A model generated the notes under the pieces. That model searched no databases. It was not told where the DNA came from and saw nothing but the letters and a program-made list of their open reading frames with translations. Positions 52,775-62,004 of a DNA stretch of 64,000 nucleotides are shown here, piece after piece (positions within the stretch are counted from its first letter, which is position 1; each line of letters begins with the position of its first letter). Source of the stretch: Arcanobacterium sp. S3PF19 (lineage in GTDB: Bacteria; Actinomycetota; Actinomycetes; Actinomycetales; Actinomycetaceae); assembly GCF_000758825.1 (NCBI RefSeq), contig NZ_JRMX01000013.1:1-64000 (forward strand), given 5' to 3'. The position numbers were made by a program, and so were the translations under genes.

Positions 52775-54004
52775 CTATCTCTTTTTTGCGTAGAATCTGC
52801 CCAGCGTTTCTTCCCTGAATTCTTCGTATCTGTCTTCCAGGATTGCTTTGCGGATTCCCTCCGCCAGCTGCACCGTGAAGTATTCGTTGTGGATCGTGGC
52901 CAGGGTGTATGTAATCATTTCCTTCGCTTTGAATCCGTGGTGCAGATAGGCTTTCGTGTAATGTGTGCACGTGTAGCATTCGCAGCCTTCCACAACGGGG
53001 GTGAAGCTGCGTTTAAATTCCGCGCGTGTGACGTTGAACCGCCCGTCGGGAGAGTAGATGGCGCCGTTTCGCGCCACACGCGAGGGATTTACGCAGTCGA
53101 AAGTATCGGCACCGTTTTCGACCGCGCGGAACAGATCGTCGGGTTCGGAAATTCCCAGCAGGTGGCGTGCCCGGTTTTCGGGCAGTTCTTCGCACACCCA
53201 GCCGACGATCGTTCCCAGTCTGTATTTTTCCAGCGCCCCGCCGATACCGAAGCCGTCGAATTGCTGCCCGTCAATTTCCATTGAGCCCAGGTCGCGCGCT
53301 GCCTTTCGGCGCAAATCTTCGTACTGTGCTCCCTGGATCACCCCAAAGAGCTGCTGATACGGTTTATCGGCGCGCGAGTGGGTAAGCTCTTTGTGCGCGC
53401 GCAGACACCGCTGTGCCCAGCGCCGGGTACGTTCCAGAGATTCTTCCTGGTATGCCCGTGTATTCATCAGAGTGGTCAGTTCGTCGAAAGCGAAGATAAT
53501 ATCCGCGCCCAATTCATGCTGGATCCGCATCGAGATCTCGGGTGTGAAACGGTGCCGGACCCCGTTGAGGTGGGAGCGGAACCAGACGCCGTCGTCGTCC
53601 ACGTTTGCCAGGCGTTCTTTTCCCCGTGCAACAGCGTTGTCGTCAGCCGGTTTTCCCGCAAATTCCTGCGAAAGAATTTTTTTGAATCCCGATCCGAGGC
53701 TCATCACCTGGAATCCGCCGGAATCCGTATACGTGGGCCGCTGCCAGTTCATGAATTTTCCCAGGCCGCCGGCTTCGTCGAGCACATCGGAACCGGGCTG
53801 AAGATACAGATGGTATGCGTTGGCCAGAACCGCCTGTGCGCCCGTTTGGGCAATCGATTCGGGAAGCACGGCTTTCACGCTTGCTTTCGTTCCGACGGGG
53901 ATGAACGCCGGCGTGAGAATATCCCCGTGGGGTGTATGGATCACGCCTGCCCGTCCCAGATGTCCCGTGCGGGAGACGAGTCTCTTCTGTATTTCAAAAG
54001 TCAT
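52775..54004 (-). CDS. tgt: tRNA-guanine(34) transglycosylase (queuine/preQ1 insertion)
   Basis: Exchanges guanine-34 of tRNAs with GUN anticodons for queuine or preQ1, 409 residues. Recognised segments include FIPVGTKASVKAVLP, the catalytic region TDSGGFQVMSLG, FAFDELTT and the C-terminal zinc site CECYTCTHYTKAYLHH. The start ATG overlaps the transporter stop (ATGA). No queuosine biosynthesis gene is in the window, so the enzyme may act on queuine salvaged from the host; whether the Asp/Tyr pattern favours queuine cannot be decided by eye. Confidence 0.95.
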   Translation of the reverse strand: MTFEIQKRLVSRTGHLGRAGVIHTPHGDILTPAFIPVGTKASVKAVLPESIAQTGAQAVLANAYHLYLQPGSDVLDEAGGLGKFMNWQRPTYTDSGGFQVMSLGSGFKKILSQEFAGKPADDNAVARGKERLANVDDDGVWFRSHLNGVRHRFTPEISMRIQHELGADIIFAFDELTTLMNTRAYQEESLERTRRWAQRCLRAHKELTHSRADKPYQQLFGVIQGAQYEDLRRKAARDLGSMEIDGQQFDGFGIGGALEKYRLGTIVGWVCEELPENRARHLLGISEPDDLFRAVENGADTFDCVNPSRVARNGAIYSPDGRFNVTRAEFKRSFTPVVEGCECYTCTHYTKAYLHHGFKAKEMITYTLATIHNEYFTVQLAEGIRKAILEDRYEEFREETLGRFYAKKR

Positions 54005-54660
54005 TTTTTACCTGCTGTTTTATAGGTTATTTCATGCGCTTTTACCCACCGGATAACGGCGTAGGTCAAAGGAAGCAAAACCACTTCCACACCTACTTTA
54101 TACAGGAAACCGACCACTGTCAGGTTTGCGATGGTGGCGGCCGTGCTGACGCCGATCCACGCCACGACGCAGAAAATGACGGAATCCACGAATTCTCCGG
54201 CTACCGTGGAACCGATAAGGCGCACCCACAGCCTGTTTTCCCCGAACCGGGCCTTGATTTTTACCAGCACCCAGGAGTTTAGGATCTGTCCGCACAGATA
54301 GCCGAGCAGGGAAGCGGCAACAAAACGCGGCACAACGCCGAGCACTGCCTCAAACGCCGCCTGATCGGTGTAGCTTTCGTGCGCGGGAGCCAAAATGATC
54401 AGCCAAAAGACGATCGAGGCCAGCAGGGCAATGATAAAACCGAGCACGATTGCGCGGCGGGCTTTGGCAAAACCGTACACTTCGGAGAGGACGTCGCCGA
54501 TGATATAGGTGAGGGGGAAAAGGATCGCCCCGCCGTCGAATACCAGCGGGCCGAGAGCGATCAGCTTCGTGGCGCCGATATTGGAAAGCAGAAGAAAAGC
54601 CACGAAACAGACGGCGAAAATGTCATACATTGAATGTTGGGGTTTGGCTGCGTGCGTCAT
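54001..54660 (-). CDS. Queuosine-precursor transporter (YhhQ family)
   Basis: An integral membrane importer for queuosine precursors (DUF165/YhhQ), 219 residues with about six spans. Family traits are FVAFLLLSNIGATKLI, FPLTYIIGDVLSEVYGF and a C-terminal GEFVDSVIFCVVAW segment. The ATG at 54660 has a CAGGAG site. Its stop overlaps the tgt start by four bases (ATGA), so uptake and insertion are translationally coupled. No preQ1 riboswitch is obvious in the upstream leader. Confidence 0.92.
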   Translation of the reverse strand: MTHAAKPQHSMYDIFAVCFVAFLLLSNIGATKLIALGPLVFDGGAILFPLTYIIGDVLSEVYGFAKARRAIVLGFIIALLASIVFWLIILAPAHESYTDQAAFEAVLGVVPRFVAASLLGYLCGQILNSWVLVKIKARFGENRLWVRLIGSTVAGEFVDSVIFCVVAWIGVSTAATIANLTVVGFLYKVGVEVVLLPLTYAVIRWVKAHEITYKTAGKK

Positions 54661-54796
54661 TTGGATACTCCTGTGCCGGGGTGTCAGATAGTCAAATCCG
54701 CTTGGCGCTGCCACCACCAGGCGCGAAGGCGAAAAGTCGCACTCCGTGGAGCAGATCGCTCAAACTCCGCCACTCAGTGTACGTGGAAAAGGATTT

Positions 54797-55099
54797 TTAG
54801 GCAAACTCCGGATGGCGTGCCAGGTAATCCCGGGCAAAAGAACAGACGGGAACGACTTTGTTTTCTCCCAGGCTGCGTTCGTATTCGACGGCCGCGCGCA
54901 CGAGGCTGCCTCCCACTCCCTGTCCGCGAAATTCCCGCCGTACCTGCACCGAAGTGATCATCAGCTCGTTGCCGTAAATTTCGTATGTGAGGTAGCCTGC
55001 CGTTTCGCCGTTTTCTTCTCTGACAACCCATTGGCTGTGCTGCGCCTCATGCGTTGGCGTAAAACGTCCGTGAGCCGTGTTCCGGCCGATACTGTCCAT
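54797..55099 (-). CDS. Small GNAT-family N-acetyltransferase (YjdJ-like)
   Basis: A 100-residue minimal GNAT fold. The acetyl-CoA-binding motif is RREFRGQGVGGSLV, and the C-terminus (SFARDYLARHPEFA) fits the small YjdJ-like branch. The substrate is unknown. It lies between the queuosine genes and the DUF4261 gene on the same strand. Confidence 0.85.
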   Translation of the reverse strand: MDSIGRNTAHGRFTPTHEAQHSQWVVREENGETAGYLTYEIYGNELMITSVQVRREFRGQGVGGSLVRAAVEYERSLGENKVVPVCSFARDYLARHPEFA

Positions 55100-55118
55100 A
55101 TTCTTCTCCGTTTCCGAT

Positions 55119-55955
55119 CTATCTGCACATTACGCGAATCACCGGGGAATTGTCGAACGGGGAGAGTTCTTGGGTGAGGGTTATTTTTTCTCCCTTCGAC
55201 GTTCCCAGCGTCTGCCCCGGTATCAGGTAGGAACTGCCCGTGATCAGGTAGTTGGCGATGTCGGCGAGCAGCAGATAGACTTCGTCCGCGCTTTGCGCTG
55301 AATCGCGCACTTCCAAATCCAGATGCCCGAAAAGCGGCAGGCCGAGGGTTCTGCCGTAGGTCAGTCCGGCATTCTGGGTGCGGATATTGACCCACAGCGG
55401 CAGCGGAACCTGACCGGCGGTCAGGCTTTCCGACATTTCCGCAACCATCTGCGGCGGCTGTACGACGCCCAGTTCGTAGCGGAAAATTCCGACGGCCGCC
55501 TCTTCACGCATAAGCGCATCGGAAAGCTGTGTAAGCAGAATATGAGCGGAAACCATGCGTTTGCGGCGCCTGATTTCGCCGCCGGAGATCTCCGATACCT
55601 GCTGTTCGCCGGCGAGTGTGCCTTCGGCGGCGGCTTTGCCCGGTGCGTAAAGCGTGATCGGGATGTGGAACGTGTGTGCGGGCAGCGTGCCTCTGTCGGG
55701 CTGCAGGGGATAGTTCAGGGGAGTCATCATTGCCTGCACGCCCTGCGAGGAAAAATGCAGCAGTCTGCCCGCGATCAGCTGCGGGTGGGCCGGATCCGGC
55801 TCAACGGTCTGCCATTTTCCTTCCACATTCAGCGACCAGAGAGTGTTTAGGCGGGCCACGGCGGCATCGATATCTATCGGTGCCTTAAACAGTGCCACGG
55901 CGGAAAAAAATTCCGGTGCCGGGGGGTGAATTGCCGAAATCCCAAGATCTTCCAT
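55119..55955 (-). CDS. DUF4261 domain protein
   Basis: A 278-residue soluble protein of the DUF4261 family, whose function is unknown. The N-terminus has ALFKAPIDIDAAVARLNTLW and the C-terminal half contains FGHLDLEVRDSAQSADEVYL, typical of this family. The ATG at 55955 is preferred; the longer reading to 56096 crosses a terminator-like region. Confidence 0.72.
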   Translation of the reverse strand: MEDLGISAIHPPAPEFFSAVALFKAPIDIDAAVARLNTLWSLNVEGKWQTVEPDPAHPQLIAGRLLHFSSQGVQAMMTPLNYPLQPDRGTLPAHTFHIPITLYAPGKAAAEGTLAGEQQVSEISGGEIRRRKRMVSAHILLTQLSDALMREEAAVGIFRYELGVVQPPQMVAEMSESLTAGQVPLPLWVNIRTQNAGLTYGRTLGLPLFGHLDLEVRDSAQSADEVYLLLADIANYLITGSSYLIPGQTLGTSKGEKITLTQELSPFDNSPVIRVMCR

Positions 55956-56082
55956 AGCTGTAAGTTTATCCGAGGAACGCCCTGCGGGGAAACGTTTCTC
56001 TGTGCCCGGGGCGGTGTTCCGCAGCCGGCCGGAGAAAAGAGAGATGCGAAACGCCCGCCTGCAGCCGTCCGCCTGCCACGCG

Positions 56083-56126
56083 GCGCAAAAAGACACCGCC
56101 CCGCAGCGGGAGAGGCTGCGGGGCGG
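56083..56126 (-). terminator. Rho-independent terminator of the aspartate ammonia-lyase gene
   Basis: On the leftward strand an 11-bp perfect stem (CCGCCCCGCAG with CTGCGGGGCGG, 56096–56126) is followed by TGTCTTTTTGCG. It sits 14 bases past the aspA stop. Confidence 0.88.
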
Positions 56127-56139
56127 AGGGGAGAGGTTT

Positions 56140-57630
56140 TTACATCATTTTGTCTTCAAAGCCCTTCAGCGAAGGATTCATCAGGTTTTTGTCGCTGAGA
56201 ATTTCGTCGAGGAACTTTTCGTCCAAGAGACCGTGGGCAAGCACCAGTTCGCGCACCGACTTTCCGGTGGCGGCGGCTTCCCTGCCGATCATGTCTCCTG
56301 CATGGTGGCCGATAAACGGATTCAGGTAGGTGATGATGCCGATGGAATTGTGCACGAAAGCGCGGCAGACGTCCTCGTTGGCGGTGATGTCTTCCACGCA
56401 CTTCTCGCGCAGTGTCTTTGCGGCGTTAGTGAGAATCTTCAGGGATTCAAACATTGCCTGGGCCGCGGCCGGTTCCATTACGTTCAGTTCGAGCTGTCCG
56501 GCTTCGGCGGCAAAGGAGACGGTGACGTCGTTGCCGAAGACCTTGAAGCAGACCTGGTTGGTGACTTCCGGAATGACCGGATTGACTTTTGCCGGCATGA
56601 TGGAGGAGCCTGCCGCACGTTCGGGAAGATTGATTTCATGCAGACCGCAGCGCGGACCGGAGCCGAGCAGACGCAGATCGTTGCAGATCTTGGAGAGCTT
56701 TACCGCCAGCTGTTTCAGTGCTCCGTGGGCGCTGACGTAGGATGCCTGGTCGCTTGTGGCGGCAATCAGGTCTTCGGCGCCGACGATATTCAGACCCGTA
56801 ACGTCGGCAAGGGCTTTCGTGACCGCCCGGGTAAAACCGTCCGGGGTGTTCAGCTCGGTGCCGATGGCGGTAGCGCCGAGATTGACTTCCAGCAGTCCTT
56901 CGGCTGCGCGGCGGAGATTGGGAAGTTCCTGTTTAATCCAGTTTGCGTATCCGGTGAATTCGCTTCCCAGGCTCATCGGTACGGCGTCCTGCAGCTGTGT
57001 GCGTCCCATCTTCAGGACGTCTTTAAATTCTTCGCCTTTGCGCGCAAAGGATTCCGCCAGGCGTTCAAACTCTTCGGTGAGTCTGACCATGCCGGCGTGG
57101 AAACCGAGTTTCAGGCCCGTCGGATATGCGTCATTGGTGGACTGGCTCATGTTTACGTCGTCGTTCGGATTGATAACGGCGTAATCTCCCTTTTTCTTTC
57201 CCAAATGCTCAAGGGCAATGTTGGCAATTACCTCGTTGGTGTTCATGTTGACCGAGGTGCCCGCGCCGCCCTGGAAAAGATCAATCGGGAACTGGTCCAT
57301 GCACCGGCCTTCGTTCAGAATCCGGTCGCATGCCCAGACGATGGCGTCGCGTTTTTCCTTCGTCAGCGCGCCGCATTCGCAGTTGGCGATGGCGGTGGCT
57401 TTCTTGGTGTATACCATGCCTCTGATAAAATCGGGGGTGTCACGCAGTGTGACACCCGAAATCTGATAGTTTTCCATGGCACGCTGTGTGTGAATGCCAT
57501 AGTAGTTGTTGTTGGAAATTTCCATCGTTCCCAGAAGGTCTTCCTCGGAACGGGTAGCCGGCGAACATGCTGTATTGGATTTATCCCCCACGGCAATTCT
57601 CTTCTTTCTGTTGTTTTCCTGATCTTTCAA
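56140..57630 (-). CDS. aspA: Aspartate ammonia-lyase
   Basis: Converts L-aspartate to fumarate and ammonia, 496 residues. The fumarase/aspartase signature [15 protein letters not shown] is intact, and the N-terminal [18 protein letters not shown] and middle TNDAYPTGL segments are typical of aspartases rather than fumarases. An N-terminal extension of about 25 residues exceeds the usual start. It is divergent from a Dcu antiporter gene. Together they would let the cell import aspartate, make fumarate for anaerobic respiration and export succinate. Confidence 0.95.
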   Translation of the reverse strand: MKDQENNRKKRIAVGDKSNTACSPATRSEEDLLGTMEISNNNYYGIHTQRAMENYQISGVTLRDTPDFIRGMVYTKKATAIANCECGALTKEKRDAIVWACDRILNEGRCMDQFPIDLFQGGAGTSVNMNTNEVIANIALEHLGKKKGDYAVINPNDDVNMSQSTNDAYPTGLKLGFHAGMVRLTEEFERLAESFARKGEEFKDVLKMGRTQLQDAVPMSLGSEFTGYANWIKQELPNLRRAAEGLLEVNLGATAIGTELNTPDGFTRAVTKALADVTGLNIVGAEDLIAATSDQASYVSAHGALKQLAVKLSKICNDLRLLGSGPRCGLHEINLPERAAGSSIMPAKVNPVIPEVTNQVCFKVFGNDVTVSFAAEAGQLELNVMEPAAAQAMFESLKILTNAAKTLREKCVEDITANEDVCRAFVHNSIGIITYLNPFIGHHAGDMIGREAAATGKSVRELVLAHGLLDEKFLDEILSDKNLMNPSLKGFEDKMM

Positions 57631-58066
57631 TTCCTTCGGGGGTGGTTTCTTTTTCTCCTCTTAGCAGGGGTTTTACGAAACCGTCCCGTTGTTTTCATTA
57701 TGCACCAAAGAGGTGCAAAACACTATTTCCCTATCGCGGCAAAAACAGTCTTCTACGTGCGGAATTTTCGAAAATGGCGGCTGTGCGGGGAAAATCTCCC
57801 TTTTGTTGAATTATTCGATAGAAAATTGAAATTGTGTGCAGAAACCGGACTTCCTCCGGTTACGTTTTTTCAACTTTTCGCAGAGGTTTTACGGCGCACT
57901 ATTCGGTAACGGAAAATGATTACGGTTGCGGACCGGCGGTAAAAATTACGTCCCTTTTCCGCGCCCGTACCGGCGGACGCCGGAAACCCGGTACGTAAAA
58001 TCCGGGCAGGGGAAACGCGTTTTTAATTCGCCTGCGGAAAATTTTCAGCAAAAGAGAAGGAAGAAT
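57631..58066. promoter_or_regulatory. Divergent aspA/dcu control region
   Basis: Some 435 AT-rich bases lie between the divergent genes. The main element is a perfect dyad TGCACC-AAAGA-GGTGCA (57701–57717), about 70 bases upstream of aspA and 350 bases from the dcu gene. A smaller hairpin AACCGGA-CTTCC-TCCGGTT follows near 57843–57861. I see no coding region here. Confidence 0.55.
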
Positions 58067-59380
58067 ATGCTCGTTGCGTTACAGATTTTTATCGTGATCG
58101 CAGCAATCGTGCTTGGGGCGCGGATCGGCTCAATCGGAATCGGTTTTGCCGGCGGCCTGGGCGTGCTGCTCCTGGGGCTGTGCGGGGTTCCGGTCAGCAA
58201 AGACGGGATTCCTTTTGACGTAGTGGGAATCATTATGTCGGTGATCGCGGCAATCTCGGCCATGCAGCTGGCGGGAGGATTGGATTATTTGGTTCACGTT
58301 GCGGAAAGAGTTCTGCGCAAAAATCCGAAGCACGTCACCTATCTTGCTCCCGTGGTTACCTATCTGATGACGCTGCTTGCGGGAACCGGGCACACGGCCT
58401 TTTCCACACTGCCCGTTATTGCCGAAGTGGCAAAGGAGGGCCATGTGCGTCCTTCACGGCCGCTGTCCGTGGCCGTGGTCGCCTCCCAGATGGCAATTAC
58501 CGCATCGCCCATTTCCGCGGCGGTGGTTTTTATGGCTTCGCTGATGGAACCGCGCGGCGTGGGCTATATCCAGCTGCTTGCGGTTTTGATTCCCGCCACT
58601 TTTCTTTCCATTTTCCCCACGGCTTTTCTCGCCAACCGTCTGGGCAGGGAACTGGACGAAGATCCGGTGTATCTCGAACGGCTGAAGAAAGGACTGGTGG
58701 CTCCGCCCAAGAATCACATGGGCAAATACGCCCCTACGCGGGAAAGCAGGCTGTCGGTGCTGATTTTCCTTGTCTCCATCGTTCTGGTGATGGTTTATGC
58801 CACTTTGATTTCCGATCAGCTCGGAATTATCTCCAATCCCACGCTGCCGCGAAATGAGGCGATTATGTCGCTCATGCTCGGCTCGGCGGCAATAATCATC
58901 GTGGTTTGCAGGCTGAAAGGCAGCGAGGTGCTCAACACGCAGGTGTTCAGATCGGGAATGTCGGCAGCTGTCTGCGTGATGGGTGTGGCGTGGCTCGGAA
59001 CTTCGCTGATTAATCACTATATCGAACAGATCAAAGGTTTCTCCGGGGAACTGCTTGCAGGCTGTCCGTGGCTGCTCGCGGTGGTGCTGTTCCTTGCGGC
59101 GTCGCTTCTCTATTCGCAGGCGGGCACGACCAAGGCGCTGATGCCCGCGGCGCTGGCGGTCGGCGTCAGCCCCCTGACCGCAGTCGCCTCTTTTACCGCT
59201 GTTTCTTCGCTGTTTGTTCTGCCTACCTATCCGACGCTGCTCGCGGCGGTGGAGATGGACGATACCGGCTCGACACGGATCGGCAAATACGTATTTGACC
59301 ATCCGTTCCTGATCCCGGGCGTGGTGTGCATTGCAATTTCCGTGGTGCTCGGTTTCCTTTTCGGAACGGTTATTCTCTAA
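58067..59380 (+). CDS. Anaerobic C4-dicarboxylate antiporter (Dcu family)
   Basis: Exchanges aspartate or fumarate for succinate across the membrane, 437 residues. It has the Dcu-type N-terminus (LVALQIFIVIAAIVLGARIG), the conserved AGTGHTAFSTLPVIAEVAKE and ITASPISAAVVFMASLM segments, and about ten to twelve spans. The ATG at 58067 follows AGAGAAGGAAG. Divergent placement from aspA strongly supports the C4-dicarboxylate assignment. It could be called DcuA or DcuB; the sequence does not decide clearly. Confidence 0.92.
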   Translation: MLVALQIFIVIAAIVLGARIGSIGIGFAGGLGVLLLGLCGVPVSKDGIPFDVVGIIMSVIAAISAMQLAGGLDYLVHVAERVLRKNPKHVTYLAPVVTYLMTLLAGTGHTAFSTLPVIAEVAKEGHVRPSRPLSVAVVASQMAITASPISAAVVFMASLMEPRGVGYIQLLAVLIPATFLSIFPTAFLANRLGRELDEDPVYLERLKKGLVAPPKNHMGKYAPTRESRLSVLIFLVSIVLVMVYATLISDQLGIISNPTLPRNEAIMSLMLGSAAIIIVVCRLKGSEVLNTQVFRSGMSAAVCVMGVAWLGTSLINHYIEQIKGFSGELLAGCPWLLAVVLFLAASLLYSQAGTTKALMPAALAVGVSPLTAVASFTAVSSLFVLPTYPTLLAAVEMDDTGSTRIGKYVFDHPFLIPGVVCIAISVVLGFLFGTVIL

Positions 59381-59436
59381 GGCAGGTCTGTAAGGCAGGG
59401 AAACGCAGGGCATAAAAAGACAGTAGGTAAAAAACA

Positions 59437-59464
59437 GGTCCCGGCGGACAGATCCGCCGGGACC
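59437..59464. terminator. Bidirectional terminator between dcu and the DUF4190 gene
   Basis: A perfect 12-bp stem, GGTCCCGGCGGA (59437–59448) with TCCGCCGGGACC (59453–59464) around CAGA. The leftward side is followed by TGTTTTTTACC and the rightward side by a T run a few bases on (GTTTTT), serving both convergent genes. Confidence 0.87.
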
Positions 59465-59485
59465 GAAAACGTTTTTAAACAGCTG

Positions 59486-60256
59486 TTACTTCAGCTTCCA
59501 GGATGCGGCATCTTTGTCCGAAAAGAGTCCGCCCCGGTACTGTGCTTTGATGCTGTCTTCCTTAAGAGGCACTTTCCCGGTGACTGTGCCTCCCGGATTC
59601 AGCTCTCCGCTTTGAAGCATTTTGGATCTGTCTTCAAACAGTGCAAATTCGGCATCGCTGACTGCTCCGTCTGTGTTTGTGGACTTCCAGTCAAACGAAT
59701 TGAAGTCTGTTTTTTCTTTTCCGCCGTTCTTATAGGTGACCGTAATCAGGGTGTACGTTTTTTTGCCCATATCTTTGGCGGTTTCCACGGCATCCACCGA
59801 CACCGTCAGCCCATTTTCCAGCGTTACCGCTTTGCCGACGGCCAGATCCTGCGTCGCTGCGGCATCCTTTTCTTTTCCGTCGTCTTTTTTGTCTGCCTTC
59901 TTTGCGTCCTTATCCGCGGCAGACTGCGAGTCGGAAACCTTTGCGGCCTTCGGCCCCGAGGTGGCTTCGTCGAAGGCTTTCGAGAAGAGGCTTTGTGTGA
60001 AGAGCGTAATTACAATGGAAAGGATGCACAGGATCAGGCCGGCTACTGCGACGCCTTTTCCCGACAGGTTCTTCTTTTTGATTCTCAGTATTGCCACGAC
60101 GCCGAAGATTAACCCGATTATGCCGGCTACTGCGGAAAGGTTGTTGATAATCGGAATCCAGCAAATAATAATCGCCAATATGCCCAAAATGAGCGACACG
60201 ATTCCCGCGGCACTGCTGTGCTGCGGCGCGGACATGGGTGTGTTGGTGTTCTCCAT
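59486..60256 (-). CDS. DUF4190-type membrane protein with a DUF4352/DUF5067-like external domain
   Basis: A 256-residue protein. Two or three N-terminal membrane spans (GIVSLILGILAIIICWIPII, AGIIGLIFGVVAIL, VAVAGLILCILSIVITLF) match DUF4190. A Lys/Asp/Ala-rich linker leads to a C-terminal beta-rich domain (GKAVTLENGLTVSVDAVE) like those in secreted immunoglobulin-like DUF4352/DUF5067 proteins. The ATG at 60256 follows a GGAAACGAG site; eight upstream in-frame codons are unlikely. Envelope function is likely but unspecified. Confidence 0.8.
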   Translation of the reverse strand: MENTNTPMSAPQHSSAAGIVSLILGILAIIICWIPIINNLSAVAGIIGLIFGVVAILRIKKKNLSGKGVAVAGLILCILSIVITLFTQSLFSKAFDEATSGPKAAKVSDSQSAADKDAKKADKKDDGKEKDAAATQDLAVGKAVTLENGLTVSVDAVETAKDMGKKTYTLITVTYKNGGKEKTDFNSFDWKSTNTDGAVSDAEFALFEDRSKMLQSGELNPGGTVTGKVPLKEDSIKAQYRGGLFSDKDAASWKLK

Positions 60257-60375
60257 GAAAACTCGTTTCCGGTAGTGCACTTAATAAGTGTATGTCTGTC
60301 GATTTACGGTCGGTCCGCCCGCTTCCGCATAAAACGTGCGCAGAGGCAAAGCGGATCTGCTTTTCAGTTTCCGCC

Positions 60376-60384
60376 GGGGGGGGG
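60376..60384. repeat. Intergenic G9 tract
   Basis: Nine G residues in the divergent region between the DUF4190 gene and the MFS permease gene, about 120 bases from the first and 170 from the second. The rest of 60257–60553 holds no gene that I can support. Confidence 0.6.
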
Positions 60385-60553
60385 AACTGTCAAGTGTTTT
60401 CGCCGAATCGGATACGAAACGGCGCGGCCGGCGTTTTCTTTTCTCCGGCGCCGGCGGGTAAACTCATCATGCTCCCGTTTTAATTCCGCGCCGCTGCCGG
60501 GATTAAAACCACCCGAATGACAATTGGCGGTCTCCTTGAACATTTCTTCTTCG

Positions 60554-61792
60554 ATGCGAAATTACGGCGCATGCAGCTTTCTGCTGGTATTTGGGGCAGT
60601 TGCCGTATGGTGGTCTTTTTTTCAGATCTGGCTTACCGTTCCCGCCGGCGGTCTGCGCCTGTCCGGGACGCAGGTGGGCACGGTATTTTCCGTCAACGGT
60701 CTGATGCTCACCGCCGTCATCGTATTTTACGGAATTATGCAGGACTGCCTTCGCTTTCGCCGGCACCTCCTCTTTATTTCCGCTGTGTGTACGATGCTGA
60801 TCGGGCCTTTCGTCACTTTTGTTTACCGCCCGCTGCTGGAACACTGTTTTCTCTTCGGTGTGCTGCTCGGTTCGGTGGAAATCGCGGCGGGTTTTGTGGG
60901 TGCAACCGCCCTGTATGAAGCCTATTTCGCGCGGCTGGCAATAAAATACGGTTTTGAATACGGCCATGCGCGCGTGGGCGGTTCGCTGGGCTTTGCTCTG
61001 GGAACGCTCGCGGCGGGCGTGCTTTTTACGGTCCGTCCGCTTCTGATTTTCTGGGCGGGGTCTTTTTTGGGGATGTGTCTGCTGCTGACACAGATTTTTT
61101 GGAAAACAGAGCCCGATCCGGCGCGAAATATGCACCCCGGTTCCCGCTCCCCGGGCGTGCTGCGGACGCTGCGCTCCCTGCGCGCCGAAATGGCCGCGTC
61201 CGCGCGGGATGCGAATTTTTGGGCACTGACCGCGTTTGTGGTTTTCGGCTGGACTGTGTATCAGGTGTTTGAATCGCAGATGTTTCCGGGGTTTTACGTC
61301 TCCCTGTTTTCCTCCCATGCCCGCGGCCAGATCATGTTCAGCGCCCTGATCGCGGTGCAGACACTGATTGAAACGTCGCTGATGGTGCCCGCTGCGGCGA
61401 TCATCAGGCGGATCGGCGTAAAGACGTCAATGGTTTTTTCCGCTCTTGTAATGACGGTTCCTCTTTTGGGCAGTGCGCTGGGTGCGGATCCGGCAACGGT
61501 GGCCGCGCTGAAACTGTTTCACGGTGTGTTTGTGCCCTTTGCCCTGCTCTCTATCGTGAAATATGTATCGCTCCATTTTTCCGCCGCGCTGAGTTCCACG
61601 ATTTATCTCACGGGGTTTTACGTGGCGTATTTTCTTGCGACCGCTCTTTTCTCCGGACCGTTGGGATATTTACGCGACATCTGCGGGTACCGCATTACGT
61701 TTGCCCTAATGGCGGCAGTTATTTTAGCTGACGTGCTGTTTTCCGTAAAGATTCTGAAAAAGGACGGGACCGGCGCGGCGGCCGGAAAATAA
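60554..61792 (+). CDS. MFS permease of the LacY oligosaccharide:proton symporter type
   Basis: A 12-span sugar permease, 412 residues. The fold and motifs resemble the oligosaccharide:H+ symporter family (LacY/RafB). Examples are GTVFSVNGLMLTAVIVFYGIMQD in the motif-A position, YEAYFARLAIKYGFEYGHARVGGSLGFA around loop 4, and a long middle loop with KTEPDP. It could carry a galactoside, sucrose or similar sugar. ATG 60554 is chosen; TTG 60524 is possible. No sugar hydrolase lies nearby. Confidence 0.78.
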   Translation: MRNYGACSFLLVFGAVAVWWSFFQIWLTVPAGGLRLSGTQVGTVFSVNGLMLTAVIVFYGIMQDCLRFRRHLLFISAVCTMLIGPFVTFVYRPLLEHCFLFGVLLGSVEIAAGFVGATALYEAYFARLAIKYGFEYGHARVGGSLGFALGTLAAGVLFTVRPLLIFWAGSFLGMCLLLTQIFWKTEPDPARNMHPGSRSPGVLRTLRSLRAEMAASARDANFWALTAFVVFGWTVYQVFESQMFPGFYVSLFSSHARGQIMFSALIAVQTLIETSLMVPAAAIIRRIGVKTSMVFSALVMTVPLLGSALGADPATVAALKLFHGVFVPFALLSIVKYVSLHFSAALSSTIYLTGFYVAYFLATALFSGPLGYLRDICGYRITFALMAAVILADVLFSVKILKKDGTGAAAGK

Positions 61793-61862
61793 TTTCGCGT
61801 CCGTTTTGTGTTAGAAACGACTCAAAGCGTTGAAATTGTTATTAAGAAAGATTATCTTTATA

Positions 61863-61886
61863 CCTAGTTCGGTATGCCGAACCTAA
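61863..61886 (+). promoter_or_regulatory. Dyad upstream of the metal-uptake operon
   Basis: A perfect 16-bp inverted repeat GTTCGG-TATG-CCGAAC (61867–61882) lies within CCTAGTTCGG…CCGAACCTAA, and a third half-site GTTCGG follows at 61891. Its size and AT-rich ends resemble operators of DtxR/MntR-type repressors. It lies about 120 bases before the binding-protein start, at a likely promoter position. Confidence 0.55.
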
Positions 61887-62004
61887 GGGAGTTCGGTCTC
61901 ACGATATACGGGATACACATCTTCTTTAACGAGAGACTTACTTCTGCAATTCGATGGAGCAACACTCCCGATCAAGAAATGTTTATACACGGTTAAGGAA
62001 AATA

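Noticed and set aside
54661-54796. Possible preQ1 riboswitch before the queuosine transporter gene
   Set aside because: The leader lacks a recognisable preQ1-I or preQ1-II core on the minus strand.
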